Shown: positions 1-7,668, numbered from the stretch's first letter. The stretch is DNA of 16,965 bases from CAZAEB01 sp964484095 (GCA_964484095.1 CAZAEB010000010.1:1-16965); one strand, 5' to 3'. The notes: generated by a model not told the origin, from the sequence alone. Program-made: numbers and translations.

Positions 1-503
1 TTTTCATTTTCAAAAGGGACGTATTTTATCAGTGGGTATCTTTCGGTCACACTTTTGGTAATTTTATCAATTGCATTTGGGTCTCCTAGTTCGTTTACCA
101 TAGAACCGGAAGGTTCGGCTGGCGGCGTTTCTAAAACATCGGTTTTGTACGACCAGCTATAAATAGTGATATTTTTATATCTCAGTTCTAATAAGTATTT
201 TTGCATTGGTTTAAGTGGTTTAGAGATATCAAAGACCAGTTTTTGGTTTAAAATAGTTTTACCAAGCGATAGCTCAGGAACGACATATAAAGAAAAAAAC
301 TCTTCTTGGTCGGTTATATCTCTGTCCAGTTCTATTTCAATTTTATCTATCTGTTTTCCAAGAACGCTGTTTGGTTTTGGAGTGATGTTGGAAACAATGG
401 GAATATCTTGATCGACTGGGAAGAGAATTTTGGTTAGTCCCAGTACGCTGGCGGCAAAAGCAAGCAGGATTAAAAACCAGTATTTTTTGATATATTCAGC
501 CAT
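1..503 (-). CDS. Membrane-anchored extracytoplasmic protein, N-terminal part (truncated by window edge)
   Basis: The frame is open from an ATG at 503 to the window edge, giving about 167 residues with no stop; the C-terminus lies outside. The protein starts MAEYIKKYWFLILL, a short positive N-terminus followed by one hydrophobic helix at about residues 8-26. This implies an N-in signal anchor with the rest outside the cell. The following stretch, rich in short beta-prone segments and starting at about residue 36 (PIVSNITPKPNS), resembles Ig-like domains of surface proteins, but this is only an impression. It lies 20 bp downstream of the 886-residue gene on the same strand, so the two may be cotranscribed. 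I do not recognise the family. Confidence 0.75.
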   Translation of the reverse strand, partial: MAEYIKKYWFLILLAFAASVLGLTKILFPVDQDIPIVSNITPKPNSVLGKQIDKIEIELDRDITDQEEFFSLYVVPELSLGKTILNQKLVFDISKPLKPMQKYLLELRYKNITIYSWSYKTDVLETPPAEPSGSMVNELGDPNAIDKITKSVTERYPLIKYVPFENE

Positions 504-510
504 TTTTTTA

Positions 511-516
511 AGTATA
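511..516 (-). promoter_or_regulatory. Possible -10 element (TATACT) for the truncated membrane protein
   Basis: On the minus strand TATACT is preceded directly by TG and followed after seven bases by the ATG at 503. The spacing matches the leaderless layout seen at other genes of this window. It lies in the 20-bp gap after the upstream gene's stop codon. The motif is short and AT-rich, so chance is possible. Confidence 0.35.
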
Positions 517-523
517 CATTATA

Positions 524-3184
524 TTAATATCTGATAATTACTGTTGGATTGTCGATATTAATTCTAATTGTATTGACAGTTCCCGTTCCTCCTTGCGCAG
601 AAGTAACATAGATATAGGTAATTCCCTCGCCTTGTTCGATTTTACTAATTACTCCAATATGTCCGCAGCAATCAAGATTACTCAGGTTACATCGATTACA
701 ACAACCGCTATCCCAAACAGCATTATCTCCGATTTGAATACTACCCGCTTGTTTGGGAATAAATTGAGCCTGGGTGTTTGCTGAGGTGGCAAACCAGCAT
801 GCGTTATTACCGCCAGGAAATTTAGGCTCAACTGCTTTTTTAAAACCGACACATTGGAGGGTTTCGAAATTTTCTGCTGAATAGCAAAACTCGTATATGA
901 TTTTATTTACTTTTGTTTCAGGAATACCTTTTTCGATAAGACAGTTTCTCCAGATTTTTTTATTTTCGTTTGTGCAATTTTCTTCGGTAACATCACCTAT
1001 TCCGCATTCTTTCATGGCCAACTCAGTTTGGTCAGCCAGATGGTTTCCTTCCGGGTCGACGATATCTCCTTGGATACCGCTTTCCGTTCCCCTTCCGGGT
1101 CCGCCAAGTTCTGATTGAACGAGAGCGCTGCCGCTAATAATGGGAATTAAAAGAGAAAGAAAAGCGAGAACAGAAAAAACACCGATTATAATCGCTCCTA
1201 GCGGGATGGCTACACTCCCCAAGGTTATGCCGGCAAGAATTTTACCGCCGGCTTCAGCGGCTCCGGTGATTCCCTTGCGATTAACCCCTAAAATCTTTTT
1301 AGCAAAATCGATAACGCTGGGAAGTTTGATTCCTAATTTTTCTGCAAGCTTTTTAAGAAAGCCTAAGGCGACAGGGATTAGAGTCAGTCCAAAGCTGGCA
1401 ATTCCTGAAATTGCCCCAAGAGCGGCAGCGCCTAGTTTTGTCAGCAGACCTTTTGCTGCTTGACCGACCGCAGTGGAACCAATTTTTTTTAAAATTCCCT
1501 TGCCAACTTTATTAAAAATTTTATCTTTTATAAACCCGCCGATTTTTCTTAGGCCCTGACCGATGGGAGAGTTTGAAAACCAGGAGGGGGTTGGCTGAGA
1601 AATAGTTTCTACTGTTTGGTAGCTAGTTGTGGGGACGGACCCGACCTGTTCTTGCTCTCGCCAAACCTTAAATAGATTTCTAATAAAATTAATCCTGTTT
1701 TGTACATCGCCAGTTTGAGGAAGATCTTGGCTTGAAAAAAGTTCACTGGCCTCTGGATCGCTTTCTAAAATGGAAAGAGAGTTAAATTTTTCCGGATTAT
1801 AATTAGCCAGAGGAATAATTTCTTGGTCGGGAGAGGCTTGAATAGCAATAATCTCTCTTCTTCTTTCGCTTTTGGAAATTCCTTCAAACCAGGTATTAAA
1901 AAGATCAGCAGGAACATTTTGTTCAATTTCTGCCAAAGAAATCCACGCCTGGGTGGGAATTTCCGGAAAGTGTTTTATAATAGCCGGCTCTAGCGCATCT
2001 CTAGAAATCAATATTGTCGGTTTAACCGGACTGCTATTGCCAAAAACATCCATTAAAATTATGTCTGCTTGAGCTAGGGTTTTGCCGACTTTTTCATCTC
2101 CGCTAATTTGCGCATAGCTTGAGATAAGTTCTTCACGGGCGATTTCCCTGGTAATTTCTGGGGGTTGGCTGGCAATTTCGTTTAAAGTTTTAAAAAGCGC
2201 TTCGGGAATTTCTTTAATTATCAAGGCCACTGCTTTTTTACTGACAACAACAGAAGGATCCACTTTTTTTACTGAGGCGGCTACTGTTTCTGAAAAGACG
2301 ACAGTAGCTTCTTGGGAGGTTGTTGGTGGGTTGACTCTAGCGGTATTGACAAGAGAGGCGGTTGTCTGGTTAACAACCTTAGCTTTAACTTCATCGGGCT
2401 GATTGCTTAGTAGCCTGTCAACTATTATTGTTGATTCGGCCCTAACAACTTCCACCTTTGCCCTAGTAGAAATCGAGGCAAATTTTCCAAAGACATTGGT
2501 TAATAATCCTTGCTTTTCCCTCAGCGCTATAAGTACGGGAGGTGTTGCATTTTTACCTTTTTTATTAGCTTCCTCTACTTGACTTAAAATTGCGCTGGGG
2601 GTAGTAGCTGGTTTGCTGGTTTCTCCTGAAATCGACTGATGGATTAACACGGGGACAGCTTTTTTGACAATGGGGTTAAAATCCCTTTTTTCTACAGAGG
2701 ATATTTCTGTTGATTCACTTACGGCCGTTTCTATCGATGAAATTTGTTCTCGAATAAACTGATTAACAGTTTTTCTGGCCTCACTGATACTAATTCCTGT
2801 TTTGCTGACTAAAGCTTTTGCCGCTTTTTCAGCTTCAATTTGGGTTTCCATCTGCTCTATCAGTTCAGAAAGGTTTGTTGGAATTTCTCCGTGGACAATT
2901 TCTTGGTCAGGAAGAACACTTTCTGCCATTTGGGCCAGAGCTTCGAAGAATTCATCCGGGTTTTCTATTGAAAAAACTATTGGAGAATTGTCGTTTTTTA
3001 CAGGCAAGCCAACAATAGCGGTAAGATCATTAACAATGCCATTAACTTCATTGAGAATTTCCGGGTCGCTTTTTTGCTGGGGCGATAGGGTTTTTAAATA
3101 TGCGTTCAGAGCCAGTATTCGGTTAACCAAGGGTTTTTTACTGACGTTTGAATAAGTTTCTCTTGTTTTGACCGGACTAGCCAT
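524..3184 (-). CDS. Large membrane protein with C-terminal CHAP-like (NlpC/P60-type) cell-wall hydrolase domain
   Basis: 886 residues without an N-terminal signal. Residues 1 to about 570 are polar, partly helical, and contain no cysteine. Hydrophobic segments follow at about 583-610 and 648-688, with amphipathic glycine-rich stretches between. The last 190 residues hold all eleven cysteines (727, 737, 748, 767, 778, 796, 828, 829, 832, 839, 840), which suggests an oxidising, extracytoplasmic location. Within this tail, QCVGFKKAV (Cys778), GDNAVWDSG (819-827) and GHIGVISKIE (His842) follow the Cys...PGD-like turn...His order of CHAP amidase/endopeptidase domains. The inferred role is local peptidoglycan opening for the T4SS-like machine encoded divergently next door, analogous to VirB1. 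The hydrolase call is by motif order only; a cysteine cluster inserted before the histidine is unusual. The ATG at 3184 is supported by an extended -10 just upstream. Confidence 0.6.
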   Translation of the reverse strand: MASPVKTRETYSNVSKKPLVNRILALNAYLKTLSPQQKSDPEILNEVNGIVNDLTAIVGLPVKNDNSPIVFSIENPDEFFEALAQMAESVLPDQEIVHGEIPTNLSELIEQMETQIEAEKAAKALVSKTGISISEARKTVNQFIREQISSIETAVSESTEISSVEKRDFNPIVKKAVPVLIHQSISGETSKPATTPSAILSQVEEANKKGKNATPPVLIALREKQGLLTNVFGKFASISTRAKVEVVRAESTIIVDRLLSNQPDEVKAKVVNQTTASLVNTARVNPPTTSQEATVVFSETVAASVKKVDPSVVVSKKAVALIIKEIPEALFKTLNEIASQPPEITREIAREELISSYAQISGDEKVGKTLAQADIILMDVFGNSSPVKPTILISRDALEPAIIKHFPEIPTQAWISLAEIEQNVPADLFNTWFEGISKSERRREIIAIQASPDQEIIPLANYNPEKFNSLSILESDPEASELFSSQDLPQTGDVQNRINFIRNLFKVWREQEQVGSVPTTSYQTVETISQPTPSWFSNSPIGQGLRKIGGFIKDKIFNKVGKGILKKIGSTAVGQAAKGLLTKLGAAALGAISGIASFGLTLIPVALGFLKKLAEKLGIKLPSVIDFAKKILGVNRKGITGAAEAGGKILAGITLGSVAIPLGAIIIGVFSVLAFLSLLIPIISGSALVQSELGGPGRGTESGIQGDIVDPEGNHLADQTELAMKECGIGDVTEENCTNENKKIWRNCLIEKGIPETKVNKIIYEFCYSAENFETLQCVGFKKAVEPKFPGGNNACWFATSANTQAQFIPKQAGSIQIGDNAVWDSGCCNRCNLSNLDCCGHIGVISKIEQGEGITYIYVTSAQGGTGTVNTIRINIDNPTVIIRY

Positions 3185-3190
3185 AAAATA

Positions 3191-3199
3191 ATTATAACA
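3191..3199 (-). promoter_or_regulatory. Extended -10 promoter (TGTTATAAT) of the 886-residue gene
   Basis: TGTTATAAT on the minus strand is a perfect extended -10 box. Only six bases separate it from the ATG at 3184. Transcription should therefore start at or next to the A of the ATG, giving a leaderless mRNA. There is no clear -35 box and no Shine-Dalgarno sequence. Confidence 0.65.
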
Positions 3200-3239
3200 A
3201 AACTGCCGGTAAGTATTTTTAATCCATTGGTGTTTAATG

Positions 3240-3245
3240 TATAAT
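3240..3245 (+). promoter_or_regulatory. -10 promoter element (TATAAT) of the pilin operon
   Basis: A perfect TATAAT preceded directly by TG lies nine bases before the ATG at 3255. It overlaps an earlier in-frame ATG at 3237, which argues against that ATG as the start. The promoter is arranged divergently with the extended -10 at 3191-3199, so one short region of about 70 bp drives both transcripts. No convincing -35 box is seen. Confidence 0.55.
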
Positions 3246-3254
3246 TTTAAGCAA

Positions 3255-3572
3255 ATGAGTTTTCAAGTACAGGCAATAAATATTGGTGATGAGTATGGTG
3301 TTTCTTCTGTTTTTCCCGATTTAGGTAGTCTTATCTCGGTATTAATCAACAATATATATTATATTGCCGGAATATTGATCCTATTTTTCTTGATTTTCGG
3401 AGGGGTTACCATTATTATGGGGGCAGGAAGCGGGAATTCGGAAAAGCTGGAAAAAGGGGGCAAAGCAGTAACGATGGCAGTAGTTGGTTTTGCGGTAGTT
3501 GTTCTTAGCTGGTTTATTGTTAAAATTGTTGAGGTGGTTACCGGAGTTGATATTTTCAATTCAGGACTATGA
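3255..3572 (+). CDS. T4SS pilin-like two-helix membrane protein, paralog 1
   Basis: 105 residues from the ATG at 3255; the in-frame ATG at 3237 would place the -10 box inside the gene. Two hydrophobic helices (about residues 34-55 and 70-95) flank a short polar loop with SGNSEKLEKGGKA. The loop fits the family pattern S/A-x-G-(D/E/N)-x-x-K-(V/L) seen in all eight paralogs here. The layout matches VirB2/TrbC-like pilins of the T4SS_pilin type common in CPR genomes. It is the first gene of the plus-strand operon, and its TGA stop overlaps the next ATG (ATGA). No Shine-Dalgarno sequence is visible, consistent with a leaderless message. Confidence 0.75.
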   Translation: MSFQVQAINIGDEYGVSSVFPDLGSLISVLINNIYYIAGILILFFLIFGGVTIIMGAGSGNSEKLEKGGKAVTMAVVGFAVVVLSWFIVKIVEVVTGVDIFNSGL

Positions 3573-3925
3573 AAAAAAGAATTAAGTTATTATCGGCAGG
3601 GATATTTGGCACCATTAAGCCGCCAGAGGCAATCAAAAATTATGATTCCTCCCCTCAGGGACTTTTTACTTTTTTAAACAATATTATGAAATTAATGATT
3701 GTTGGCGCGGGAATATTTGCCTTGGTTAACTTTATTTTAGCCGGCTATATGTTTATTTCTGCCAATGGTGATGTCCAAAAGGTCGAGCAGGCGTTTGCAA
3801 AGATTTGGCAGAGCCTTATTGGTCTTTTAGTTGCCGGAGGAGCATTTATTCTTGCCGGAGTTATTGGATTACTGGTTTTCGGTGACGCTACAGCGATTTT
3901 ACAACCAAAGTTATATACGCCGTAA
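3569..3925 (+). CDS. T4SS pilin-like two-helix membrane protein, paralog 2
   Basis: 118 residues. The start ATG shares four bases with the stop of paralog 1, implying translational coupling. The N-terminus is basic (MKKRIKLLSAG), then comes a polar stretch, helix 1 at about 41-63, the loop SANGDVQKVEQAF, and helix 2 at about 81-107. The S-x-N-G-D-x-x-KV loop is the paralog family signature. Inferred role: subunit of a pilus or channel of a T4SS-like apparatus. Sequence similarity to its neighbours is limited to the helix-loop-helix core. Confidence 0.72.
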   Translation: MKKRIKLLSAGIFGTIKPPEAIKNYDSSPQGLFTFLNNIMKLMIVGAGIFALVNFILAGYMFISANGDVQKVEQAFAKIWQSLIGLLVAGGAFILAGVIGLLVFGDATAILQPKLYTP

Positions 3926-3927
3926 AA

Positions 3928-4299
3928 ATGATTACTGAGAAAATTTATGCAGCCACAGTGACATACGCTCCTCTCAAGGGAGAAGGAGCGATTGGTGATG
4001 TTACCGGTATAGATGCTCCTGGAAAATTTGCCGTTTTATTATCTGGAGTGATTGGATTTTTGACTATTGTCGGAGTCATTTATTTTATTATTCAGGTAAT
4101 TTTGGCCGGCTATGCGTGGATTTCTTCATCCGGAGAATCAGGAAAACTAAAAGAGGCTCAGGATAAGCTGGTTAACTCTATTTTGGGATTGTTTATAATT
4201 TTAATTGCCGTTGTTTTGATAAATTTGTTTGGCTATATATTAGGAGGAATTGATTTTCTTAATCTTGAAGAAACGATTAGAAATTTAGCGCCTAAATAA
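3928..4299 (+). CDS. T4SS pilin-like two-helix membrane protein, paralog 3
   Basis: 123 residues, starting two bases after the previous stop. The N-terminus MITEKIYAATV carries an A-x-A-like site very close to the start. Helix 1 is at about 32-60, followed by the loop SSGESGKLKEAQDKLV and helix 2 at about 82-108. This fits the paralog signature. The stop codon overlaps the next start (TAATG). There is no Shine-Dalgarno sequence, so translation probably depends on coupling within the operon. Confidence 0.75.
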   Translation: MITEKIYAATVTYAPLKGEGAIGDVTGIDAPGKFAVLLSGVIGFLTIVGVIYFIIQVILAGYAWISSSGESGKLKEAQDKLVNSILGLFIILIAVVLINLFGYILGGIDFLNLEETIRNLAPK

Positions 4300-4640
4300 T
4301 GGAAAAATTAGAAAATCCAGTTTTAACCGGTTTTTTGAAAGGCACCGGGGTTGACAAAATCTCCGATGCTTTTGGCTCGGTTTTGAGAACATTTATCGAA
4401 GTTCTTATTTTAATTGGAATAATTGCCTTTGTTTTTCACTTTTTGCTTGGCGGTATTAAATGGATTACCTCCCAGGGAGATGAAGCGAAGGTAAAAGAAG
4501 CCAGAGAACAGGTAACTCAGGCTTTGATTGGACTGGTGATTGTGTTTTTAGTTTTTTTGATATTAAAAATAATCGGAGTGATTTTTGGCTTAACCTGGAT
4601 GGAGACTTTAGAGATTCCTCTGCCCCAATTGGTTTCTTAA
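4299..4640 (+). CDS. T4SS pilin-like two-helix membrane protein, paralog 4 (shares 99 identical bases with paralog 5)
   Basis: 113 residues, overlapping the previous stop by one base. Helix 1 is at about 30-54, the loop TSQGDEAKVKEAREQ at 57-71, and helix 2 at about 73-100. Codons 51-83 are identical base for base to codons 57-89 of the next paralog, while both flanks are diverged. The family and role are as for the other pilin-like proteins. A 102-bp gap follows, so the operon may be subdivided here. Confidence 0.78.
   Translation: MEKLENPVLTGFLKGTGVDKISDAFGSVLRTFIEVLILIGIIAFVFHFLLGGIKWITSQGDEAKVKEAREQVTQALIGLVIVFLVFLILKIIGVIFGLTWMETLEIPLPQLVS
4449..4547 (+). repeat. Perfect 99-bp direct repeat, copy A (inside pilin paralog 4)
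   Basis: This stretch equals 4911-5009 at every base by direct alignment (offset 462). It covers exactly 33 codons, starting GGIKWITSQGDEAK and ending GLVIVF: the end of helix 1, the polar loop and the first half of helix 2. Identity stops abruptly at both ends. Confidence 0.97.
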
Positions 4641-4742
4641 AAAGGCAAGATTGTTGCCAACCTGAAAGTTTTTGAGTATTATTAGATTGATAATTAAAAG
4701 TTTATCTTAGATTACAAGAAGAGAGGAGGTGAAAAAGAAAAA
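4641..4742 (+). promoter_or_regulatory. Intergenic leader with small hairpin and full-length Shine-Dalgarno before paralog 5
   Basis: This is the only sizeable gap in the pilin operon. A 5-bp stem (GGCAA at 4644-4648, TTGCC at 4654-4658) lies just after the stop of paralog 4 but has no T-run, so it is a poor terminator. AGGAGGTGA at 4724-4732 is a nine-base perfect match to the anti-Shine-Dalgarno of the 16S rRNA in this same window and sits ten bases before the ATG at 4743. That fixes the start of paralog 5 and predicts strong translation. A separate promoter is possible, but I see no convincing -10/-35 pair. Confidence 0.7.
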
Positions 4743-5099
4743 ATGAATTTTTTAGTAAAACAGGTTTTAGCTGCTGAAGAATTAGTTCCGATTGCTCCCA
4801 CAGGTGATTATGTGGATTTGGATAAAATAACTGCTGCTAGTTTGGTGGGAGGATTAGTTAATTTAGCTTTGCTAATTGCCGCCTTGGTATTTTTCTTCAT
4901 CTTGGTAATGGGCGGTATTAAATGGATTACCTCCCAGGGAGATGAAGCGAAGGTAAAAGAAGCCAGAGAACAGGTAACTCAGGCTTTGATTGGACTGGTG
5001 ATTGTGTTTGTTGCCTTTGCGATTGCCAAGTTAATCGAGGTGGTTTTTGGAGTTAATATCCAGAATCTTTCCATTCCGTCGTTTGTGCCAGGCGCTTAA
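4743..5099 (+). CDS. T4SS pilin-like two-helix membrane protein, paralog 5 (strong ribosome binding site)
   Basis: 118 residues. The start is fixed by the strong Shine-Dalgarno at 4724-4732. The N-terminus MNFLVKQVLAAEE looks like a very short signal-like leader ending in an A-x-A site. Helix 1 is at about 35-58, the loop TSQGDEAKVKEAREQ follows, and helix 2 is at about 79-103. It carries copy B of the 99-bp repeat. With the best ribosome binding site of the set, it is a candidate for the most abundant (major) pilin; this is inference. Confidence 0.8.
   Translation: MNFLVKQVLAAEELVPIAPTGDYVDLDKITAASLVGGLVNLALLIAALVFFFILVMGGIKWITSQGDEAKVKEAREQVTQALIGLVIVFVAFAIAKLIEVVFGVNIQNLSIPSFVPGA
4911..5009 (+). 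repeat. Perfect 99-bp direct repeat, copy B (inside pilin paralog 5)
   Basis: Identical at all 99 positions to 4449-4547, including third codon positions. Flanking codons differ freely between the two genes. The sharp limits point to gene conversion or a partial duplication rather than simple common descent of whole genes. Confidence 0.97.
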
Positions 5100-5108
5100 A
5101 CTATCTTA

Positions 5109-5453
5109 ATGGCTTTTAATAAAAAGAAAATTGGTTTATTGGCGGCAGCTCCTTCCGCGTGGGATAGTGGGTCGGTTGTTGATGGAGTTGCCACCCTAAG
5201 AGGTATCGAGGATCTTATTGCCAATCTATTGAGGGTAATTTTGCCTTTAGCGGGTTTGGCAGTGGTGGTAATGATTATTGCCGGCGGTTTTCAACTGATT
5301 ACTGCCGGGGGAGAAAAAGAAGGAATTGCCAAAGCAAAAAACACTTTTACTCACGCAGTTTTTGGTTTGGTATTTGCCATTATTGCTTGGTTTATTCTTC
5401 TTTTCATCAAGAATTTTACCGGCGTGAATGTTACTGAATTTAGCATGCCTTAA
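5109..5453 (+). CDS. T4SS pilin-like two-helix membrane protein, paralog 6
   Basis: 114 residues beginning MAFNKKKIGLLAAAPSAWD. A basic start is followed by a polar region, helix 1 at about 40-62, the loop TAGGEKEGIAKAKNTF, and helix 2 at about 80-102. The loop keeps the G-(D/E)-x-x-x-x-K-A theme. It lies nine bases after paralog 5 and six bases before the next gene, so it is within the operon. No Shine-Dalgarno is visible. Confidence 0.74.
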   Translation: MAFNKKKIGLLAAAPSAWDSGSVVDGVATLRGIEDLIANLLRVILPLAGLAVVVMIIAGGFQLITAGGEKEGIAKAKNTFTHAVFGLVFAIIAWFILLFIKNFTGVNVTEFSMP

Positions 5454-5459
5454 TTATTG

Positions 5460-7631
5460 ATGATTAAAAAAACGTTTTTGTTTTTTATCGCATTTATTTT
5501 ATTTTTTTCAAAAACTGTTTTTGCCCAGAGTTTGGGATATAACATTGTCAATAATTTTTTTAATCCCGATGGGTCTTTTAATGATAAAGCCTTTGAGCTG
5601 ATTGCTAACCAAAACCCCAATGCAACAGTAACGGTCAGGCTTACCAGTGGCGAGCTTCGGCTTTATCCGAATCTTGTTTCACTTATCGAGAACGCGGCGC
5701 AAAAGTATGGGATAGGAAACATTATTTGGCAGCCGGAAGATTGGTCGGCAACCACCCCACAGCAGTTTAATGATTTTTGGGTTGGCTATCTTTCCCAGAT
5801 CACCATGGGAGAAATTAGTCTTTTTACCGAATATAACTATCATTATGGCAGTCCGGAAAACTATGCCCAGATATTGATTAGCGCCTTAAATGCCGGTTTT
5901 CAGGTGCCAATTGCTTCAACAAACTTTAATACTACCAACCCCACAGGCAGTAATCCTTTTGGCGGCCAGATGATTGAATATGTGGAGTTTTTGCGCCAGG
6001 TTCAAGCCAGTTGCGCCAGCGCCGGGCGAGCAAGCTGTTTAAATGAAATTCCCGTTTGGTCGGTGAGTATTTATTCTCATTTTACCGGTGATATTGGAGC
6101 GGCAGTTGATGATTTTATAAACCAGTTTAATAGTTTTAAAAATGCTCTTTTAAACTTGGGAGTAGATCTTTCCGGGAAAAGATTTATTATTCCTGAGGTT
6201 GGCCTGGACCCTTCTTTACCGATAGATCAAAGACTAGCAGCTGCGGCTGGTTTTATTACCGCTTTGGAAGCAAGAATTCATGGAGACGTAGAACTCTCCG
6301 GACTGATAAGCTCGATGACTTTTCTTTTTATGGATGACAAAACCGGCAAGCAGTATTTGATTATTAAGATAAACGGACAGTGGGTGGTGGTAAATTATGA
6401 AGATTACGATCTGGTAGGTCTTTCCGGATCTCCTATTGGCGGAGAATCACAAAGAATTGGTTCTGCTCATGGCCGGTCTTTTATCGCTGAAAAAACAGTT
6501 TGCTGGGACAACTTTGACGAGGCGGTCAGCGCTGTTGTCAGGGCTTTGGATTTTAACATCAGTCAAAATGACAAAATTGCCGAGAATTTAAAGGTGGCCA
6601 ACTCTCTGCTTATTCCTCCGGGGATAAAAAATAAAGATAAGGCTGAGGAATCGCAGGGAGAAATAACTTTTGAGGTTTGCCAAAACAATACTAGAAACTG
6701 GTTTACTACCGAAGACTCAATTAAGATTTCCGTTCCTGAATCGTATATGCAGGCCTCGACGAATGGGGTTCAGGTGGGAGGATATTTTAGTCCCAAAGGG
6801 GTTGATTCTACCGGAATAGCTTTTGCTAATCCAAGCTCAGAAAAAAGCAACGGGCCGGTAATTGCCGCCCCGCAAGGTGAGTCGGGAGATTTCGTCAGTA
6901 TTGCCAGTTTTTCTTGCTCAGCTACTTCTTGGCAGGTAGGTTGCACTTTGGTTGTTGATGCTGGTTACTATGGTCACGTTTGGGTAGAGGCCAATGGCCA
7001 GTTTTTAGGAATTAATGCTGTTGGCAGGGGTTTAACTTACTATTATAATGCTAACGTTGGAGGGGAAAAACCATCTTCGTATACCATCAGCGCTCAGGTT
7101 ACCAATCATGATGTCAGTCCAAAACTTTCTGATGGAGCTTCTTGCACGATTGTTTTTGATGCGAGGGGAAACGGTACTTGTTCCGGTTCGGGGACACCGC
7201 TAGAACCTCCGGAACCGCCGCTTTGTGTTCCTAGAGATAATAGCGGCGAGCCGATGGAGTATGAAGGAAGAGATACTTCCGGGGTAACTAGAATTCCCAT
7301 GGATCACGGACTTAGTTTGGAAGGCTTTTTAGAACAGATTGGTTTGGGGTTTGGAGTTTGTAAGTCGGTAGAGTTTGTTTTTACTCCGGTAACCAGTGTT
7401 CCTTATACTTTTCCCGATGAAAAAATTCAACGGGAAAATATTTATCGAACGATTGCTCCGCCGGGTTCGGAAGATAAATATATGTTTAAGCATGGAGAAA
7501 CTCAAGATACTTTTGAGGCCAGTGGAAGAGATAGCAGTGTTTTCGATACGGCTTTGGATATCTTTGGCCAAAAGGGGGTTAAAAAAGCTCATGACCAGAC
7601 GATTCATTATTTACTGCCGTCCAGAGATTAA
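5460..7631 (+). CDS. Secreted protein with possible TIM-barrel glycoside-hydrolase-like domain and Ig-like domain
   Basis: 723 residues from ATG 5460 (a TTG three bases earlier is the alternative). A clear signal peptide ends in VFAQS near residue 22, so the protein is exported. Residues about 25-320 show alternating beta/alpha segments reminiscent of a TIM barrel, with acidic residues at predicted strand ends (FTEYNYHYG, Glu near 124; IIPEVGLDP, Glu near 246). These could be the acid/base and nucleophile pair of a glycoside hydrolase, but the family is not identified. A beta-rich cysteine-containing domain at about 470-570 looks Ig-like, followed by a proline-rich linker (PLEPPEPPLC) and a C-terminal domain of about 130 residues. 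Placed between pilins and the VirB6-like gene, it may act on the wall or surface glycans, or be an exposed component of the machine. Confidence 0.6.
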   Translation: MIKKTFLFFIAFILFFSKTVFAQSLGYNIVNNFFNPDGSFNDKAFELIANQNPNATVTVRLTSGELRLYPNLVSLIENAAQKYGIGNIIWQPEDWSATTPQQFNDFWVGYLSQITMGEISLFTEYNYHYGSPENYAQILISALNAGFQVPIASTNFNTTNPTGSNPFGGQMIEYVEFLRQVQASCASAGRASCLNEIPVWSVSIYSHFTGDIGAAVDDFINQFNSFKNALLNLGVDLSGKRFIIPEVGLDPSLPIDQRLAAAAGFITALEARIHGDVELSGLISSMTFLFMDDKTGKQYLIIKINGQWVVVNYEDYDLVGLSGSPIGGESQRIGSAHGRSFIAEKTVCWDNFDEAVSAVVRALDFNISQNDKIAENLKVANSLLIPPGIKNKDKAEESQGEITFEVCQNNTRNWFTTEDSIKISVPESYMQASTNGVQVGGYFSPKGVDSTGIAFANPSSEKSNGPVIAAPQGESGDFVSIASFSCSATSWQVGCTLVVDAGYYGHVWVEANGQFLGINAVGRGLTYYYNANVGGEKPSSYTISAQVTNHDVSPKLSDGASCTIVFDARGNGTCSGSGTPLEPPEPPLCVPRDNSGEPMEYEGRDTSGVTRIPMDHGLSLEGFLEQIGLGFGVCKSVEFVFTPVTSVPYTFPDEKIQRENIYRTIAPPGSEDKYMFKHGETQDTFEASGRDSSVFDTALDIFGQKGVKKAHDQTIHYLLPSRD

Positions 7632-7668
7632 ATTGACTTTTAACTTTAGTTGAGATTTAATTAGGAAG

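Noticed and set aside
166..411. Plus-strand open frame of about 80 codons
   Set aside because: It is antisense to the truncated membrane protein on the minus strand, which has a clear signal anchor and better composition.
4644..4658. Hairpin after pilin paralog 4 as a terminator
   Set aside because: The stem is only five pairs and no T-run follows directly, so it is at best a weak pause or processing site.
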